A DNA stretch of 64,000 nt from positions 59,656 to 123,655 of the forward strand of contig NZ_JJOY01000038.1 of the NCBI RefSeq assembly GCF_000979455.1. The letters run 5' to 3'. The translations under genes and the position numbers were made by a program. This document shows, piece by piece, positions 55,217 through 64,000 of this stretch (position 1 is its first letter; each line of letters opens with the position of its first letter). The notes beneath the pieces were generated by a model. That model saw only the letters and a list, made by a program, of their open reading frames with translations. It made no database searches and was not told the origin of the DNA. Source of the stretch: Methanosarcina sp. 2.H.T.1A.6 (GTDB lineage Archaea > Halobacteriota > Methanosarcinia > Methanosarcinales > Methanosarcinaceae).

Positions 55217-58200
55217 ATGAGCAAAGTGTTGTTTCGTTTATTTTTTAGTGTCTTTCTGGTCTCTGTTTTTCTGTCAGGAACTCTGATTTCCTGTTTTTCA
55301 GACATGCAGAGGGCTTCTGCAGTTGAATTCACCCTGACTGAAAACAACAATGAAAACAGCAGTATTTCCGCAGACAAGGGATGGCAGGCTGTTTCTTCCA
55401 GAGAGACTTTAAACCCTGCACAGAAGAAGCTCTCAAGTGACCTGCTGCAGTTGAGTGATAAGCGCTATCTGTCCGGAGAAGAATCTTCTGAGACTCTGAG
55501 AGCTCGTATGGTTAAGCTGGGACAGTTGAGTCAGGCTGATCCTGTTTCGAGAAGGGTGGTTCTTTCAGGAGAAAACCCGGAGAATGCTGAGAATACTGAG
55601 AATACTGAGAATCCTGCAGGTTCAGGGGAAAATGCCAGCGAAGCTTCTTCTTATCCGGATGAAAAAGTTTATGTTTACGTTTATCTGGAGTTTTTTGCAA
55701 ACAGCAGCATACTTGACGGGTACTGCGAGGTTACGGACAGGGATGAAGAAAATCATATTGCAGTAGCATGGGTCCCGCTTGAATCTCTTGAAAAGCTGGC
55801 TGCTCTTTCTGAGGTAAGGAATATTCAAACTGTCCTGCCCCCTTTTATCAGGCAGGGGAGCACGGTTTCGGAAGGGGACTCAATTCTTAACTCTTCCAGC
55901 CTCAGGGAACTCTACGGCGTAAATGGGACAGGAATAAAAATCGGAATAATATCTGACGGTGTGGACAGCCTTGAGGATGCGCAGGCTACGGGCGATATTT
56001 CTTCCGATGTGCATGTTCTGAGCAATAAGATCGGAGGAAATGAAGGCACGAATATGCTTGAAATTGTCCATGATATCGCGCCCGGAGCAGAACTGTATTT
56101 CCACGACTGCGGAAACAGCAGGCTCGAATTCAATGGAGCGGTCGATGCCCTTGTTAACGAAGGATGTACTGTTCTCTGTGACGATATAGGCTGGCTTTCC
56201 GAACCTTTCTTTGAAGACGGGATAGTGGCAGACCATGTAAAAGAGGTTGTAAAAGAGCATGATCTCCTTTACGTAAGCTCTGCAGGAAATTCCGGAGACA
56301 GCCATTACCAGGGGTCTTTCTATGACAACGGGAGTGGCTGGCATGATTTCAGTAGTGGGCAGGGAGAGGTAGATAACCTGCAGCTCGAAATCCGGCCCTC
56401 AGGAGAAGTCTGGGTTTTTCTCCAGTGGGACGACAGGTGGGAACATTCGGGAAATAACTATGACCTTTTCCTTAAAGACAGGAATACTTTAGAGGCCATC
56501 GCGTCCAGTAAAGTTTATCAGGATGGGGACAATCTGCCCCTTGAATATATAATGTATACCAATAGTGGAAAAAACACCCTTAACGCTTCTATCGAGGTCC
56601 GAAAAACTTCCGGAGAAGCCAGAGAACTCGAGCTCTACGTTTACTACTGGCCTGGGGTAACACTCAGGTCTGCAAACATCGTTGCCGAAGATTCTATTTT
56701 CGGGCACCCGGCACTGCCTGAAGTAATAACTGTAGGGGCAGTCGGTACAGGGGAATCCGGAGATTATTATATCGAGTACTTTTCTTCCGTTGGCCCGGTT
56801 ACGCTCTCCTATCCTTCTCCGGAAATTCGCCCTAAAACAGACCTTTCAGGGATTGATGGTGTAAGTGTCACAGGTGCAGGCGGGATTTCAGAGCAGTTTT
56901 ATGGTACAAGCGCCTCTTCTCCTCACGTTGCAGCCATTGCAGGGCTGGTCTGGAGCTCGTTTCCGGAAAAATCAGCTATGGATATAAGGCGACTGCTTTA
57001 CACCTCATCAACCGACCTCGGTGAGCCCGGATATGATCCTGTTTTCGGACACGGGCTTGTAGACGCTCTCAGGATGCATGAACAGGCATCAGCAGATCCT
57101 TCCACTTTTACTGTGAAAACAGACGGGAGCGGGGATTTTCCCTCAATTTCGGATGCCATAAACAGCAGCAAGCCAGGAGATTCTATTCTTGTGTATCCGG
57201 GAACGTACAGGGAAAACGTGGATGTGCCCTGGGCTCTCAATATAAGTTCTGCTTCCGGAAAGCCTGATGATACTATTCTAGAAACTGAAAACTCAGCGAA
57301 GCCTGCCTTTCATGTGACTGCAAATTCTGCAAAGATAAGAGGATTTGGGATAAACGGCTCTGGCAGGGCTGGCGTATATCTCGAAAGTGCAGCTGCCTGT
57401 ATGCTTGCGAATAATAAGGTGTCAAGCTGCAGTCCGGGAGTCCTGCTGGAAGAGTCCTTTAACAACACTCTTACAGGAAATAACATCTCAAACAATGCGG
57501 AAGGGCTCAGGTTAACAGACTCTTTCCTGAACACGATCCTTGAAAACGAGTTTGATAACAGTATTAATATCAATGAAAGTTCTGCAGGAGAAAAAGGGCT
57601 TTCAAACACCTGGAACACGGTTGAAGAGGTACGCTATCTTTATAATGGGGGGGTTTATGGGAGTCGATTTGGAAACTTTTACTCCGATTATAAGGGCCCG
57701 GATGCAGACGGTAGCGGGATAGGTGACATCCCTTATGGCAGTGATTCCTCTCCTCTTATTGCCAGATTGGCAGCATACTCCAGGGGTTTTGAGGTAGGGA
57801 GTACAGCTCCTGCCCAGGATACGGTTTCAATTGAGGGGGAGACCCTGGAATTCGCAATTAGGTCTACGAGAAACTGCACCTTCAGCTGGTTGCTAAACGG
57901 AGTCCTGCTGCAGACAAACGAATTTGCTTCTTCTGCCGTTCTTTCCATAAATACTGGCGAACTTACAGGCAGCATAACAGAGAGCAACACTTCCACCCCT
58001 CTCCCGACTGAATACAATCTGACAGTTATTGCGGCAAACGGTTCTTCAACCCTGCAGCACAGCTGGAACCTGACCCCCTCTCCTGCAGAAGAAGAGACGG
58101 ACACGCCGGAGAACACAAATGAAGATAATGTAACCAGGGGCAGCATTTCAGGAGGGGAAAACGAAAAGAGTGCAGGAGACGGCGGCAGCGGTGGCAGCGG

Positions 58201-58990
58201 AGGAAGCGGAGGAAGCGGTGCAGGCGGTTCCCCTGAGCCCTCAAGTAATGTCGAAAGCAAGGAACTGGCGCAGAATTTCGTTGCCAGTGGAAGCCATATT
58301 CGGTTCGGTTTTTCCAGAAACGCAACACCTGTGACAGCCGTGGAATTTGATTCCAGGAAAAACGCCGGAAAAGTTACAGTCACCGTGGAAATGCTAAAAA
58401 ACCGGTCAGTTCTGGTTTCAGGCCTGCCGGAAGGCGAAGTTTACAGACACTTCAATATCTGGGCTGGCAACAGTGGGTTTGCATCTCCGGAAAATATTGA
58501 GAATCCGACCGTCAGCTTCAGGGTAGAAAAAGACTGGCTTTCAGAAAATGGAATTGATCCGTCTTCAGTTTCTCTCTACAGGTACTCGATCTCAAACTGG
58601 AAAAAACTTTCTTCCGGGGTTACCGGAGAAGATGAGTCATTCTTCTATTTTGAATCGGAAACTCCGGGTTTTGCATCTTTTGCAGTTGCCGGCCAGAAGC
58701 AGAGTGAGTCTTTACAGTTTTTTACTCATACAGGTATGCAGAATAACTCTCCTGAAACAGGCCCGGACGGAGCTCCGGAAATCCGGATCACGCGTGAAAA
58801 TGCAGACAACTCCACAGAAGAAGGCAACGAAGAAGAGGGCAACGAAGAAGAGGGCAACGAAGAAGAGGGCAACGAAGAAGAGGGCAACGAAGAAGAGGGC
58901 AACGAAGATAACAGGAATATTTCATCCCCTGGTTTTGTGATATGTATCGCCCTCTTTCTCGCAGGCGCACTGTGGATTAAAAAACAGTGA
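55217..58990 (+). CDS. Giant secreted S8/S53-like serine peptidase with beta-helix and PGF anchor
   Basis: The start is ATG 55217 (MSKVLFRLFFSVFLVSVFLS...), giving a signal peptide; GTG 55127 upstream is less likely. The 1257-residue protein has, in order, a prodomain (30-235), a subtilisin-fold domain (236-600), a parallel beta-helix (NosD/pectate-lyase-like, 625-850), an Ig-like part, a Gly/Ser linker, a PGF-pre-PGF domain (1010-1150), a Glu-Asn-Gly tandem repeat and the anchor SSPGFVICIALFLAGALWIKK. The Asp is D247 (IISDG) and the Ser is S565 (GTSASSPH). Where subtilisins have HGT, this one reads NEGTN with E276. So the triad is Glu/Asp/Ser-like, as in S53-type relatives. It is a cell-surface protease. 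Confidence 0.88.
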   Translation: MSKVLFRLFFSVFLVSVFLSGTLISCFSDMQRASAVEFTLTENNNENSSISADKGWQAVSSRETLNPAQKKLSSDLLQLSDKRYLSGEESSETLRARMVKLGQLSQADPVSRRVVLSGENPENAENTENTENPAGSGENASEASSYPDEKVYVYVYLEFFANSSILDGYCEVTDRDEENHIAVAWVPLESLEKLAALSEVRNIQTVLPPFIRQGSTVSEGDSILNSSSLRELYGVNGTGIKIGIISDGVDSLEDAQATGDISSDVHVLSNKIGGNEGTNMLEIVHDIAPGAELYFHDCGNSRLEFNGAVDALVNEGCTVLCDDIGWLSEPFFEDGIVADHVKEVVKEHDLLYVSSAGNSGDSHYQGSFYDNGSGWHDFSSGQGEVDNLQLEIRPSGEVWVFLQWDDRWEHSGNNYDLFLKDRNTLEAIASSKVYQDGDNLPLEYIMYTNSGKNTLNASIEVRKTSGEARELELYVYYWPGVTLRSANIVAEDSIFGHPALPEVITVGAVGTGESGDYYIEYFSSVGPVTLSYPSPEIRPKTDLSGIDGVSVTGAGGISEQFYGTSASSPHVAAIAGLVWSSFPEKSAMDIRRLLYTSSTDLGEPGYDPVFGHGLVDALRMHEQASADPSTFTVKTDGSGDFPSISDAINSSKPGDSILVYPGTYRENVDVPWALNISSASGKPDDTILETENSAKPAFHVTANSAKIRGFGINGSGRAGVYLESAAACMLANNKVSSCSPGVLLEESFNNTLTGNNISNNAEGLRLTDSFLNTILENEFDNSININESSAGEKGLSNTWNTVEEVRYLYNGGVYGSRFGNFYSDYKGPDADGSGIGDIPYGSDSSPLIARLAAYSRGFEVGSTAPAQDTVSIEGETLEFAIRSTRNCTFSWLLNGVLLQTNEFASSAVLSINTGELTGSITESNTSTPLPTEYNLTVIAANGSSTLQHSWNLTPSPAEEETDTPENTNEDNVTRGSISGGENEKSAGDGGSGGSGGSGGSGAGGSPEPSSNVESKELAQNFVASGSHIRFGFSRNATPVTAVEFDSRKNAGKVTVTVEMLKNRSVLVSGLPEGEVYRHFNIWAGNSGFASPENIENPTVSFRVEKDWLSENGIDPSSVSLYRYSISNWKKLSSGVTGEDESFFYFESETPGFASFAVAGQKQSESLQFFTHTGMQNNSPETGPDGAPEIRITRENADNSTEEGNEEEGNEEEGNEEEGNEEEGNEEEGNEDNRNISSPGFVICIALFLAGALWIKKQ
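58819..58905 (+). repeat. 15-bp in-frame tandem repeat coding EEGNE units
   Basis: Nearly six units of GGCAACGAAGAAGAG lie just before the C-terminal membrane anchor and lengthen an acidic stalk. Copy number likely varies between strains. Confidence 0.9.
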
Positions 58991-59189
58991 ACGATGATGG
59001 AAAAATAAGAGAAAAAATAGGGCAAAAATATAAGCCAGAATGTGAAAACAACTGATGACGCCTATAAGAAACTCACAGGTAGAAATGACCGGGAAGTCCG
59101 ATAAGAGATCAACAAAAAAACAGCAAGTAAAAGCAACCTAAAAACCTTTAAAGATGCCAAAGAAAGATAAATCAATTATTATCTGAAAA

Positions 59190-59375
59190 ACATTCTTTTT
59201 TCAGTTTCTTTTTGCCCTTTTTCTTCGATCTTTTGTCTTCTTTTTTAGAGAGCCGCCAGACAAGCTGGCGGGGGCGCTTATATTTAATGTGGATTTTAAT
59301 GAGGTTCCCGTGGTCAAGGGGAGCATTTCTCGGGCTGGGGAGGCATTAACCGATGAATTCAGAGATTCTTTAACA
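59190..59375 (-). repeat. Composite repeat copy E (reverse orientation, partial)
   Basis: On the minus strand this has the GAGAAATGCTCCCCTTGACC block near 59325, TTAAATATAAGCGCC and the hairpin CCGCCAG-CTTGT-CTGGCGG at 59253-59271, matching copy D. It lies in the 58991-59447 intergenic region, where no gene is seen. Confidence 0.6.
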
Positions 59376-59447
59376 CAATATTTGGAAACTCTTTTAAAGG
59401 AATATCCATTTACCTGATAATATATTTTTAAGAAGAGAGGATTGCAA

Positions 59448-60185
59448 ATGACAGAAGTGCTTTACTTCCTTAACTGTTACCTGAGAGAATTTGAAGCAAC
59501 CGTCGAAAAAGTAACGGATGATAAGTATGTTGTTCTTGACCGCACGGCTTTCTATCCCGAGAGCGGAGGCCAGCCCAGTGATGCCGGAAAGCTTGTCCGT
59601 GAGTCCGACGGTGCTGAGTTTGAGGTTGTTTATGTAGGCAAGTTCAATGGGGATATAAGCCATGAAATCGCTCCGGCAGGAGAAAACGCAGCTTCAGGCC
59701 TGAAAGTCGGGGACAGCGTAAAAGGGGTCATTGACTGGGACAGGCGCTATCAGCACATGCGGACGCATACGGCAACCCATGTAATAGCCAATGTGATCGA
59801 AAAAGAAGCCGGAGCCCAGATCACCGGGAACCAGCTCGGGCTTGACCAGAGCCGGGTGGATTTCAGCCTTGAAGCCTTTGACAGGGACAAGTTTTCCGAA
59901 TACGAAAAAATTGCAAACGAAGTGATCGCCCAGAATCACCCTGTAAATTTCTACCTGGTCAGCCGCGAAGAAGCCGAAGAAAAACTCTCAAGGCTTACCA
60001 CGCTTGCCAAAGGTTTCTCCGAAGAGATCACCGAAGTCCGCCTTGTAGAAATCGAAGGTGTGACGATTGAAGCCTGCGGCGGGACGCACCTGAAAAACAC
60101 AGGAGAGATAAAGGGAATAAAGATCGAAAAACTTCAGAACAAGGGGAAGAGCAACAGAAGAATGTATTTTACGCTAGTGGACTGA
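59448..60185 (+). CDS. alaX: Alanyl-tRNA editing protein AlaX
   Basis: A 245-residue free-standing editing enzyme that removes mis-attached Ser (or Gly) from tRNA(Ala). ATG 59448 is used because GAGAGG lies seven bases upstream; the TTG two codons earlier would overlap the spacer. The zinc-site residues are seen: H107 and H111 in RTHTATH, and C210 and H214 in EACGGTHLKN. SGGQPSD (39-45) and the DWDRRY region complete the AlaRS-editing fold. Length is that of AlaX-M, with both the N-terminal barrel and the catalytic domain. No partner gene is adjacent. Confidence 0.93.
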   Translation: MTEVLYFLNCYLREFEATVEKVTDDKYVVLDRTAFYPESGGQPSDAGKLVRESDGAEFEVVYVGKFNGDISHEIAPAGENAASGLKVGDSVKGVIDWDRRYQHMRTHTATHVIANVIEKEAGAQITGNQLGLDQSRVDFSLEAFDRDKFSEYEKIANEVIAQNHPVNFYLVSREEAEEKLSRLTTLAKGFSEEITEVRLVEIEGVTIEACGGTHLKNTGEIKGIKIEKLQNKGKSNRRMYFTLVD

Positions 60186-60254
60186 ATAGGGATATTTCTT
60201 CAATTCAGTCCAAATTTTCTTTTTTCAGGATTTTCGAAGAACATTCACCCGCAT

Positions 60255-60295
60255 CTCTTAGATATCAAGTATTATTTCTCAGATATCAAGTATGA
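60255..60295. repeat. Direct repeat upstream of the hybrid kinase
   Basis: TTAGATATCAAGTATTATTT and CAGATATCAAGTATGATACT give two copies of AGATATCAAGTAT 24 bases apart, some 190 bases before the kinase start. A regulator site is possible. Confidence 0.4.
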
Positions 60296-60473
60296 TACTA
60301 TTCTATCTTGAGCCTGATTATAACTCCTAATGAGGAACTATAATAATATTTAGTCAAGTTTATATATAAGGACTATTCAATTTATACTTCGTAGATCTTT
60401 TCTTACTATAACTTGTATAATCCTATACTGTAAAAATGGTTATGCTATTTTGAGAACATGGTGACATTAAACT

Positions 60474-63446
60474 ATGAGTGGTATCAGGAATATCACTGAA
60501 AAGGAAAGGGAAGAAGAATTTATTGCAGCTCAGGAAGAGGTGCATTTGCAGGAAAAACTTAAACTGCTTAGCTGGGCAGTCGAATCCTCAAATATTGTCC
60601 TCATTACTACGGATTTTGCAGGGAACCTGAAATATGTGAATCCTGTGGTGCCCAAAATATGGGGATACGAAGCTGAAGAAATTCTGGGGCATCCTGCTTC
60701 TCGATTCTGGAACTCTCAATCAGAAGTAATGAATGCCGGAGATGAATGCAGGACCAGAGGTGAATGGGAGGGTGAACTGGTTGCCAGAAGAAAAAACGGG
60801 ACATTGTTCGATGCGCACGTATCTTTAAATATATTAAGAGATGGTGATGGAAATGTCCTCGGGATTGTAGGCTCGCTTTTTGACATCACTGAGAGCAAGC
60901 GGGCAGAGAATGAATTGAAAAAAAGAACTGAAGAGCTTTCGCTGGCAAAACAACGGCTCGATATGGCACTCGAGGCCGCAGGGATGGGGATCTGGGAATT
61001 GGACTTTCTCAGCAATAGAGTAACATGGGACGGCACCCTCTTTCGTCTGGCGGGCATATCAAAGGAAGAATTTCTCCAGACTCATGAAAATTTACTTGAA
61101 CTCTCTAATAGAGCTCTGTCTCCTGAAGATAATATACGGATGCTGGAAATATTACAGGAAGTTGTAGACGGAAAGACCGACAACTATGATTTTGAACATG
61201 ATTTACTCCATCCTGATGGGACCATACGCCATTTTCTGGTTAAAGGGAAAGCTCAGCGGAGCCCTGAGGGTAAACTTTTACATTTGATCGGGACGGCAAT
61301 GGATGCCACGAAAAAGAAAATTGCTGAAGACGCCCTGAGGAGAAGTGAATCAAATCTCGCCAGAGCCCAGGCAATGGCTCATCTGGGCAGTTACTCCCTT
61401 GACATCCGGACGGGGGAAGTTTGCTGGTCAGAGGGACTTAAAGCTATATGGGGCTATGAACCCGATCAAAAGCTTTCATTAAAAATGACTACTTCCCGGA
61501 TTCATCCTGAAGACAGGAAACGCATTTGTGAAGCATTGCAAACTGCAGTAAAGGAGAAACATCAATTCAATTCTGAGTACCGGATTGTAAGGCCTGATGG
61601 TTCGGTTCGCTACGTCCATGACCAGGGAGAAATCAGCCTTGACGAGAATGGAACCCCGATCAGGATGTTCGGGACAACTCAGGACATTTCGGAAAGAAAA
61701 CTCCTGGAAGAACAGCTTCTTAACGCAAAAGAAGCAGCAGAAACTGCAAACCTGGCAAAAGGAGATTTCCTTGCCAATATGAGCCATGAAATACGTACTC
61801 CTATGAACGCAGTTCTGGGAATGCTTGACCTGCTGCTGGAAACCAGCCTTAAGGATGAGCAGAGGGAATACCTCCAGCTTGCCCACTTCTCGGCAGAATC
61901 TCTTCTTTCTATAATCGACAACGTGCTTGATTTCTCAAAAATTGAAAAAAATAAAACCGAGCTTGAAAAGATCAGTTTCGATCTTGAAAGCCTCATATCC
62001 CATATCATTAACTTACTTTTTGGAAAAGCAAACTCAAGCGGACTAAAACTGGCTTTTCATATTGAAGAGAGCCTCCCGTCCACCTTCATAGGGGACCCGG
62101 TTCGCCTCAAACAGGTTCTGTTTAACCTTCTAGGCAATGCAATAAAGTTCACTAAAGAGGGAGAAGTTGCCCTTTCAGTTGAGGCATATACGCCATCTGA
62201 TAGGGAATATGATGGGCTGTCGAACCCTGATTTAGAAGAAGAGATGACACTCCTTTTCAAGGTCAGAGATACTGGAATTGGAATCCTTCCTGAAAACCTT
62301 TCCAGAATATTCGATTCCTTCACGCAAGCTGACGCCTCTGTCACAAGGGAATACGGTGGGACCGGCCTCGGGCTTGCAATATCTTCTCAACTTGTCGAGC
62401 TTATGGGCGGCAGGTTATGGGTGGAGAGCGAGGTAAGGAAAGGAAGCACTTTTTATTTCACTGTCAGGGTAATAAAACAGACAGGCAAAGAAGGCCAGGA
62501 GCAGGAAAAAAGATCTCCGGAAGAAAACCCATTACCATGCCCGGAAGATGCAGAAAATTATGGAAAAGGAATATTCGGAAAAAGCCTGAATATCCTTCTT
62601 GCCGAGGATCACCCGATAAATCAAAAATTAATTGTGAGTCTTCTTGAGAAAAAGGGGCATAACCTTACCCTTGTTACTAACGGAAAAGATGCGCTTGATG
62701 CCCTCTCCAGAAGAGATTTTGACGCTGTGATGATGGACGTCCAGATGCCTGGCATGGATGGGCTGGAAGCTACTCGAAGGATAAGGGACCCTTCTTCCGG
62801 AGTGAGATGGCATGAAATTCCGATAATAGCTTTTACTGCCCGGGCTCTGAAAGAAGATAATGAAAAATGTATTGAAGCAGGTATGAACTATTATATTTCA
62901 AAGCCCCTGAAAAAAGAAAAACTCTTCATGGTACTGGAAGACATCAGGTCCGGAAAAATTACTCCTGAAAGAGTATCTTCAGATACAAAATACGAATCCT
63001 CTTATTCGGGCAGGACAAAGGAATCTACTGGGATGGAGAAAATATCCCCTTACACAGGGACAACAACCACGGAAAGTATAGGTTTTGATTTTCCGGAAGA
63101 CCTGGTTTTTGACCTGAAAGAAATGCTTGAAAGGACAGAGGGTGACGAGACACTCTTAATGGAAATGGTTAAAATTTTCCTTGAGACGTCGCCGGAGTTG
63201 CTGGCCTCCATAAATAATGCTATAAGAAAAGGAGAGGCTGAAGAACTCAGTCAAAGTGCACACATTTTAAAAAGTGCAGCAGGAAACATAGGGGCAAACA
63301 GGGTCTTCAGGGCTGCTTATTACCTTGAGCAGATAGGGCGAAAAAACCGAATGGATTTAGCCTCAAAGAAATTTGAAGAAATTAAATTCCGGCTTGAAGA
63401 ACTTGAACCGATCCTTATCAGGTATCTTGAAAGCCAGGCCTGTTAG
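60474..63446 (+). CDS. Hybrid sensor histidine kinase (PAS x3, HisKA, HATPase, REC, Hpt)
   Basis: A 990-residue soluble kinase. Three PAS domains occupy about 30-150, 165-285 and 300-420, each with a PAC-like end (e.g. GTTQDISERK). The dimerisation domain carries H438 in ANMSHEIRTPMNAVLG. The ATPase has NLLGNAIKFT, DTGIGI and GGTGLGLAIS. A receiver domain follows with D755 in MMDVQMPGMDG. Last is an Hpt domain with H927 in SAHILKSAAGNIGA. So the full phosphorelay His-Asp-His is in one protein. No membrane segment is seen, so it probably senses a cytoplasmic signal. It is followed 59 bases on by a receiver-only protein, the likely last Asp. Confidence 0.95.
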   Translation: MSGIRNITEKEREEEFIAAQEEVHLQEKLKLLSWAVESSNIVLITTDFAGNLKYVNPVVPKIWGYEAEEILGHPASRFWNSQSEVMNAGDECRTRGEWEGELVARRKNGTLFDAHVSLNILRDGDGNVLGIVGSLFDITESKRAENELKKRTEELSLAKQRLDMALEAAGMGIWELDFLSNRVTWDGTLFRLAGISKEEFLQTHENLLELSNRALSPEDNIRMLEILQEVVDGKTDNYDFEHDLLHPDGTIRHFLVKGKAQRSPEGKLLHLIGTAMDATKKKIAEDALRRSESNLARAQAMAHLGSYSLDIRTGEVCWSEGLKAIWGYEPDQKLSLKMTTSRIHPEDRKRICEALQTAVKEKHQFNSEYRIVRPDGSVRYVHDQGEISLDENGTPIRMFGTTQDISERKLLEEQLLNAKEAAETANLAKGDFLANMSHEIRTPMNAVLGMLDLLLETSLKDEQREYLQLAHFSAESLLSIIDNVLDFSKIEKNKTELEKISFDLESLISHIINLLFGKANSSGLKLAFHIEESLPSTFIGDPVRLKQVLFNLLGNAIKFTKEGEVALSVEAYTPSDREYDGLSNPDLEEEMTLLFKVRDTGIGILPENLSRIFDSFTQADASVTREYGGTGLGLAISSQLVELMGGRLWVESEVRKGSTFYFTVRVIKQTGKEGQEQEKRSPEENPLPCPEDAENYGKGIFGKSLNILLAEDHPINQKLIVSLLEKKGHNLTLVTNGKDALDALSRRDFDAVMMDVQMPGMDGLEATRRIRDPSSGVRWHEIPIIAFTARALKEDNEKCIEAGMNYYISKPLKKEKLFMVLEDIRSGKITPERVSSDTKYESSYSGRTKESTGMEKISPYTGTTTTESIGFDFPEDLVFDLKEMLERTEGDETLLMEMVKIFLETSPELLASINNAIRKGEAEELSQSAHILKSAAGNIGANRVFRAAYYLEQIGRKNRMDLASKKFEEIKFRLEELEPILIRYLESQAC

Positions 63447-63505
63447 TTCGGCTGGCATTTTCCAGTTTTGCTTTTAGTTTCCGGCTTTCAACGGGAGGCA
63501 AGCTT

Positions 63506-63880
63506 GTGAAAGTTCTGATTGCTGAAGATGAACCGATTTCCAATTTGTGGCTTAAAAATATGTTGACCAGATATGGTTATGAAGTCATTTCCACACGCAA
63601 TGGATGCGAAGCCTGGGAGGTTTTGAAAGGATGCGACCCTCCAGGAGTTGTAATTCTCGACTGGGAGATGCCAAAAATGAAAGGCATAGAGGTCTGCGAA
63701 AAAATAAGGAAAGATCCCCGGATAAGCAGCACATATATAATTCTCATAACCGGCAGAGACCTGAATGAGGATACAGAGACCGTTTTCAAGGCAGGTGTCG
63801 ATGATTACCTCAAGAAGCCTTTTGATAACCAGAAACTAAAAGCAAAACTGGAAATTGCCAGGAGAACTCTGGGACTCTAA
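63506..63880 (+). CDS. Single-domain response regulator
   Basis: A 124-residue CheY-like receiver. GTG 63506 is the start, with GGGAGG seven bases upstream. Phospho-acceptor D52 lies in VVILDWEMPKMKG; the acidic pair is EDE near residues 7-9; and the conserved Lys is in LKKPFDN. There is no output domain, so it acts by protein contact. It sits right after the hybrid kinase and should receive its phosphate through the Hpt domain. Confidence 0.94.
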   Translation: MKVLIAEDEPISNLWLKNMLTRYGYEVISTRNGCEAWEVLKGCDPPGVVILDWEMPKMKGIEVCEKIRKDPRISSTYIILITGRDLNEDTETVFKAGVDDYLKKPFDNQKLKAKLEIARRTLGL

Positions 63881-63924
63881 TTTATATCTGTAATTACACT
63901 TTTTCATAAACCCTCAGCATGAAA

Positions 63925-63947
63925 CCCCTGAGTCTTTAGCTCAGGGG
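63925..63947 (+). terminator. Strong hairpin after the response regulator; terminator or IS605-type end
   Basis: CCCCTGAG (63925-63932) pairs perfectly with CTCAGGGG (63940-63947) around TCTTTAG. No T-tract follows; the sequence goes on AGGAATGCG. That form, a GC-rich stem with a CTTTAG loop and AGGA after it, recalls IS200/IS605 (TnpB) element ends. No tnpB is within the window. Confidence 0.4.
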
Positions 63948-64000
63948 AGGAATGCGTAAACTTCCCCGTCCTGCTCTGTTGAATTAATGTACTTGTCCTG

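Noticed and set aside
58726..59025. Minus-strand frame with SSLPSSSLP repeats
   Set aside because: Shadow of the in-frame 15-bp repeat in the surface peptidase.

Overview
This window looks like chromosomal DNA of a Methanosarcina (methanogenic archaeon). The genus rests on several things seen together: a cytoplasmic HdrC-HdrB-HdrA/MvhD/FdhB-like operon, a UPF0228 protein (a family I know only from Methanosarcina), an AksA-type homocitrate synthase, type II archaeal GAPDH, secreted proteins ending in PGF-CTERM-like anchors, DUF3160 lipoproteins, and long AT-rich intergenic regions full of short repeats. I cannot fix the species from sequence alone. No rRNA or tRNA gene and no CRISPR array was seen.

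Layout. 0-5.3 kb: two tandem DUF3160 paralogues (the first cut by the window edge), a 50-residue zinc-ribbon protein and an unknown protein. 5.9-12.4 kb, minus strand: AksA/NifV-like synthase, an FBPase/IMPase-NAD kinase pair, GAPDH, a CooT-like protein and a DUF89 protein. 12.6-18 kb: a membrane-anchored AlkP-superfamily protein, a TPR protein, a PPP-type phosphatase and a small coiled-coil protein. 18-25.5 kb: a cell-surface block with a C39-like peptidase, UPF0228, two YVTN beta-propeller proteins, decayed duplicates and a second TPR protein. 25.6-27.5 kb: a DUF434/PIN-like protein and an alanine dehydrogenase/ornithine cyclodeaminase homologue. 28.7-36.6 kb: the six-gene Hdr operon. 37-43.4 kb: an AT-rich accessory island with a toxin-antitoxin-like pair, a broken cas1 fragment, a 177-bp IS-derived MITE and two unknown membrane proteins, bracketed by two copies of a ~115-bp inverted-repeat element. 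43.5-55 kb: cobyric acid synthase, a PGF-CTERM protein with an FtsX-type permease, a flavin split-barrel protein, topoisomerase I and ThiC. 55-64 kb: a giant secreted S8/S53-like peptidase, AlaX, and a hybrid histidine kinase with a single-domain response regulator.

How the genes work together. The Hdr operon encodes a soluble heterodisulfide reductase joined to an F420-type electron-input module, which fits F420H2/ferredoxin/CoM-S-S-CoB electron bifurcation or confurcation. Its last subunit is molybdopterin-oxidoreductase-like but lacks a recognisable metal-ligand Cys/Sec. The surface block makes secreted proteins, and the peptidase-UPF0228 pair is arranged like an enzyme with its partner or inhibitor. 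The kinase and response regulator form one signalling unit.

The intergenic DNA carries at least four or five degenerate copies of a composite ~0.3-0.5 kb repeat with a CCGCCAG hairpin, many minisatellite-like tandem repeats, and several gene remnants. The most unusual observations are the peptidase-UPF0228 pair with its decayed duplicate, the bracketed island with the cas1 relic, the composite repeat family, and the FdhA-like subunit without a catalytic residue.
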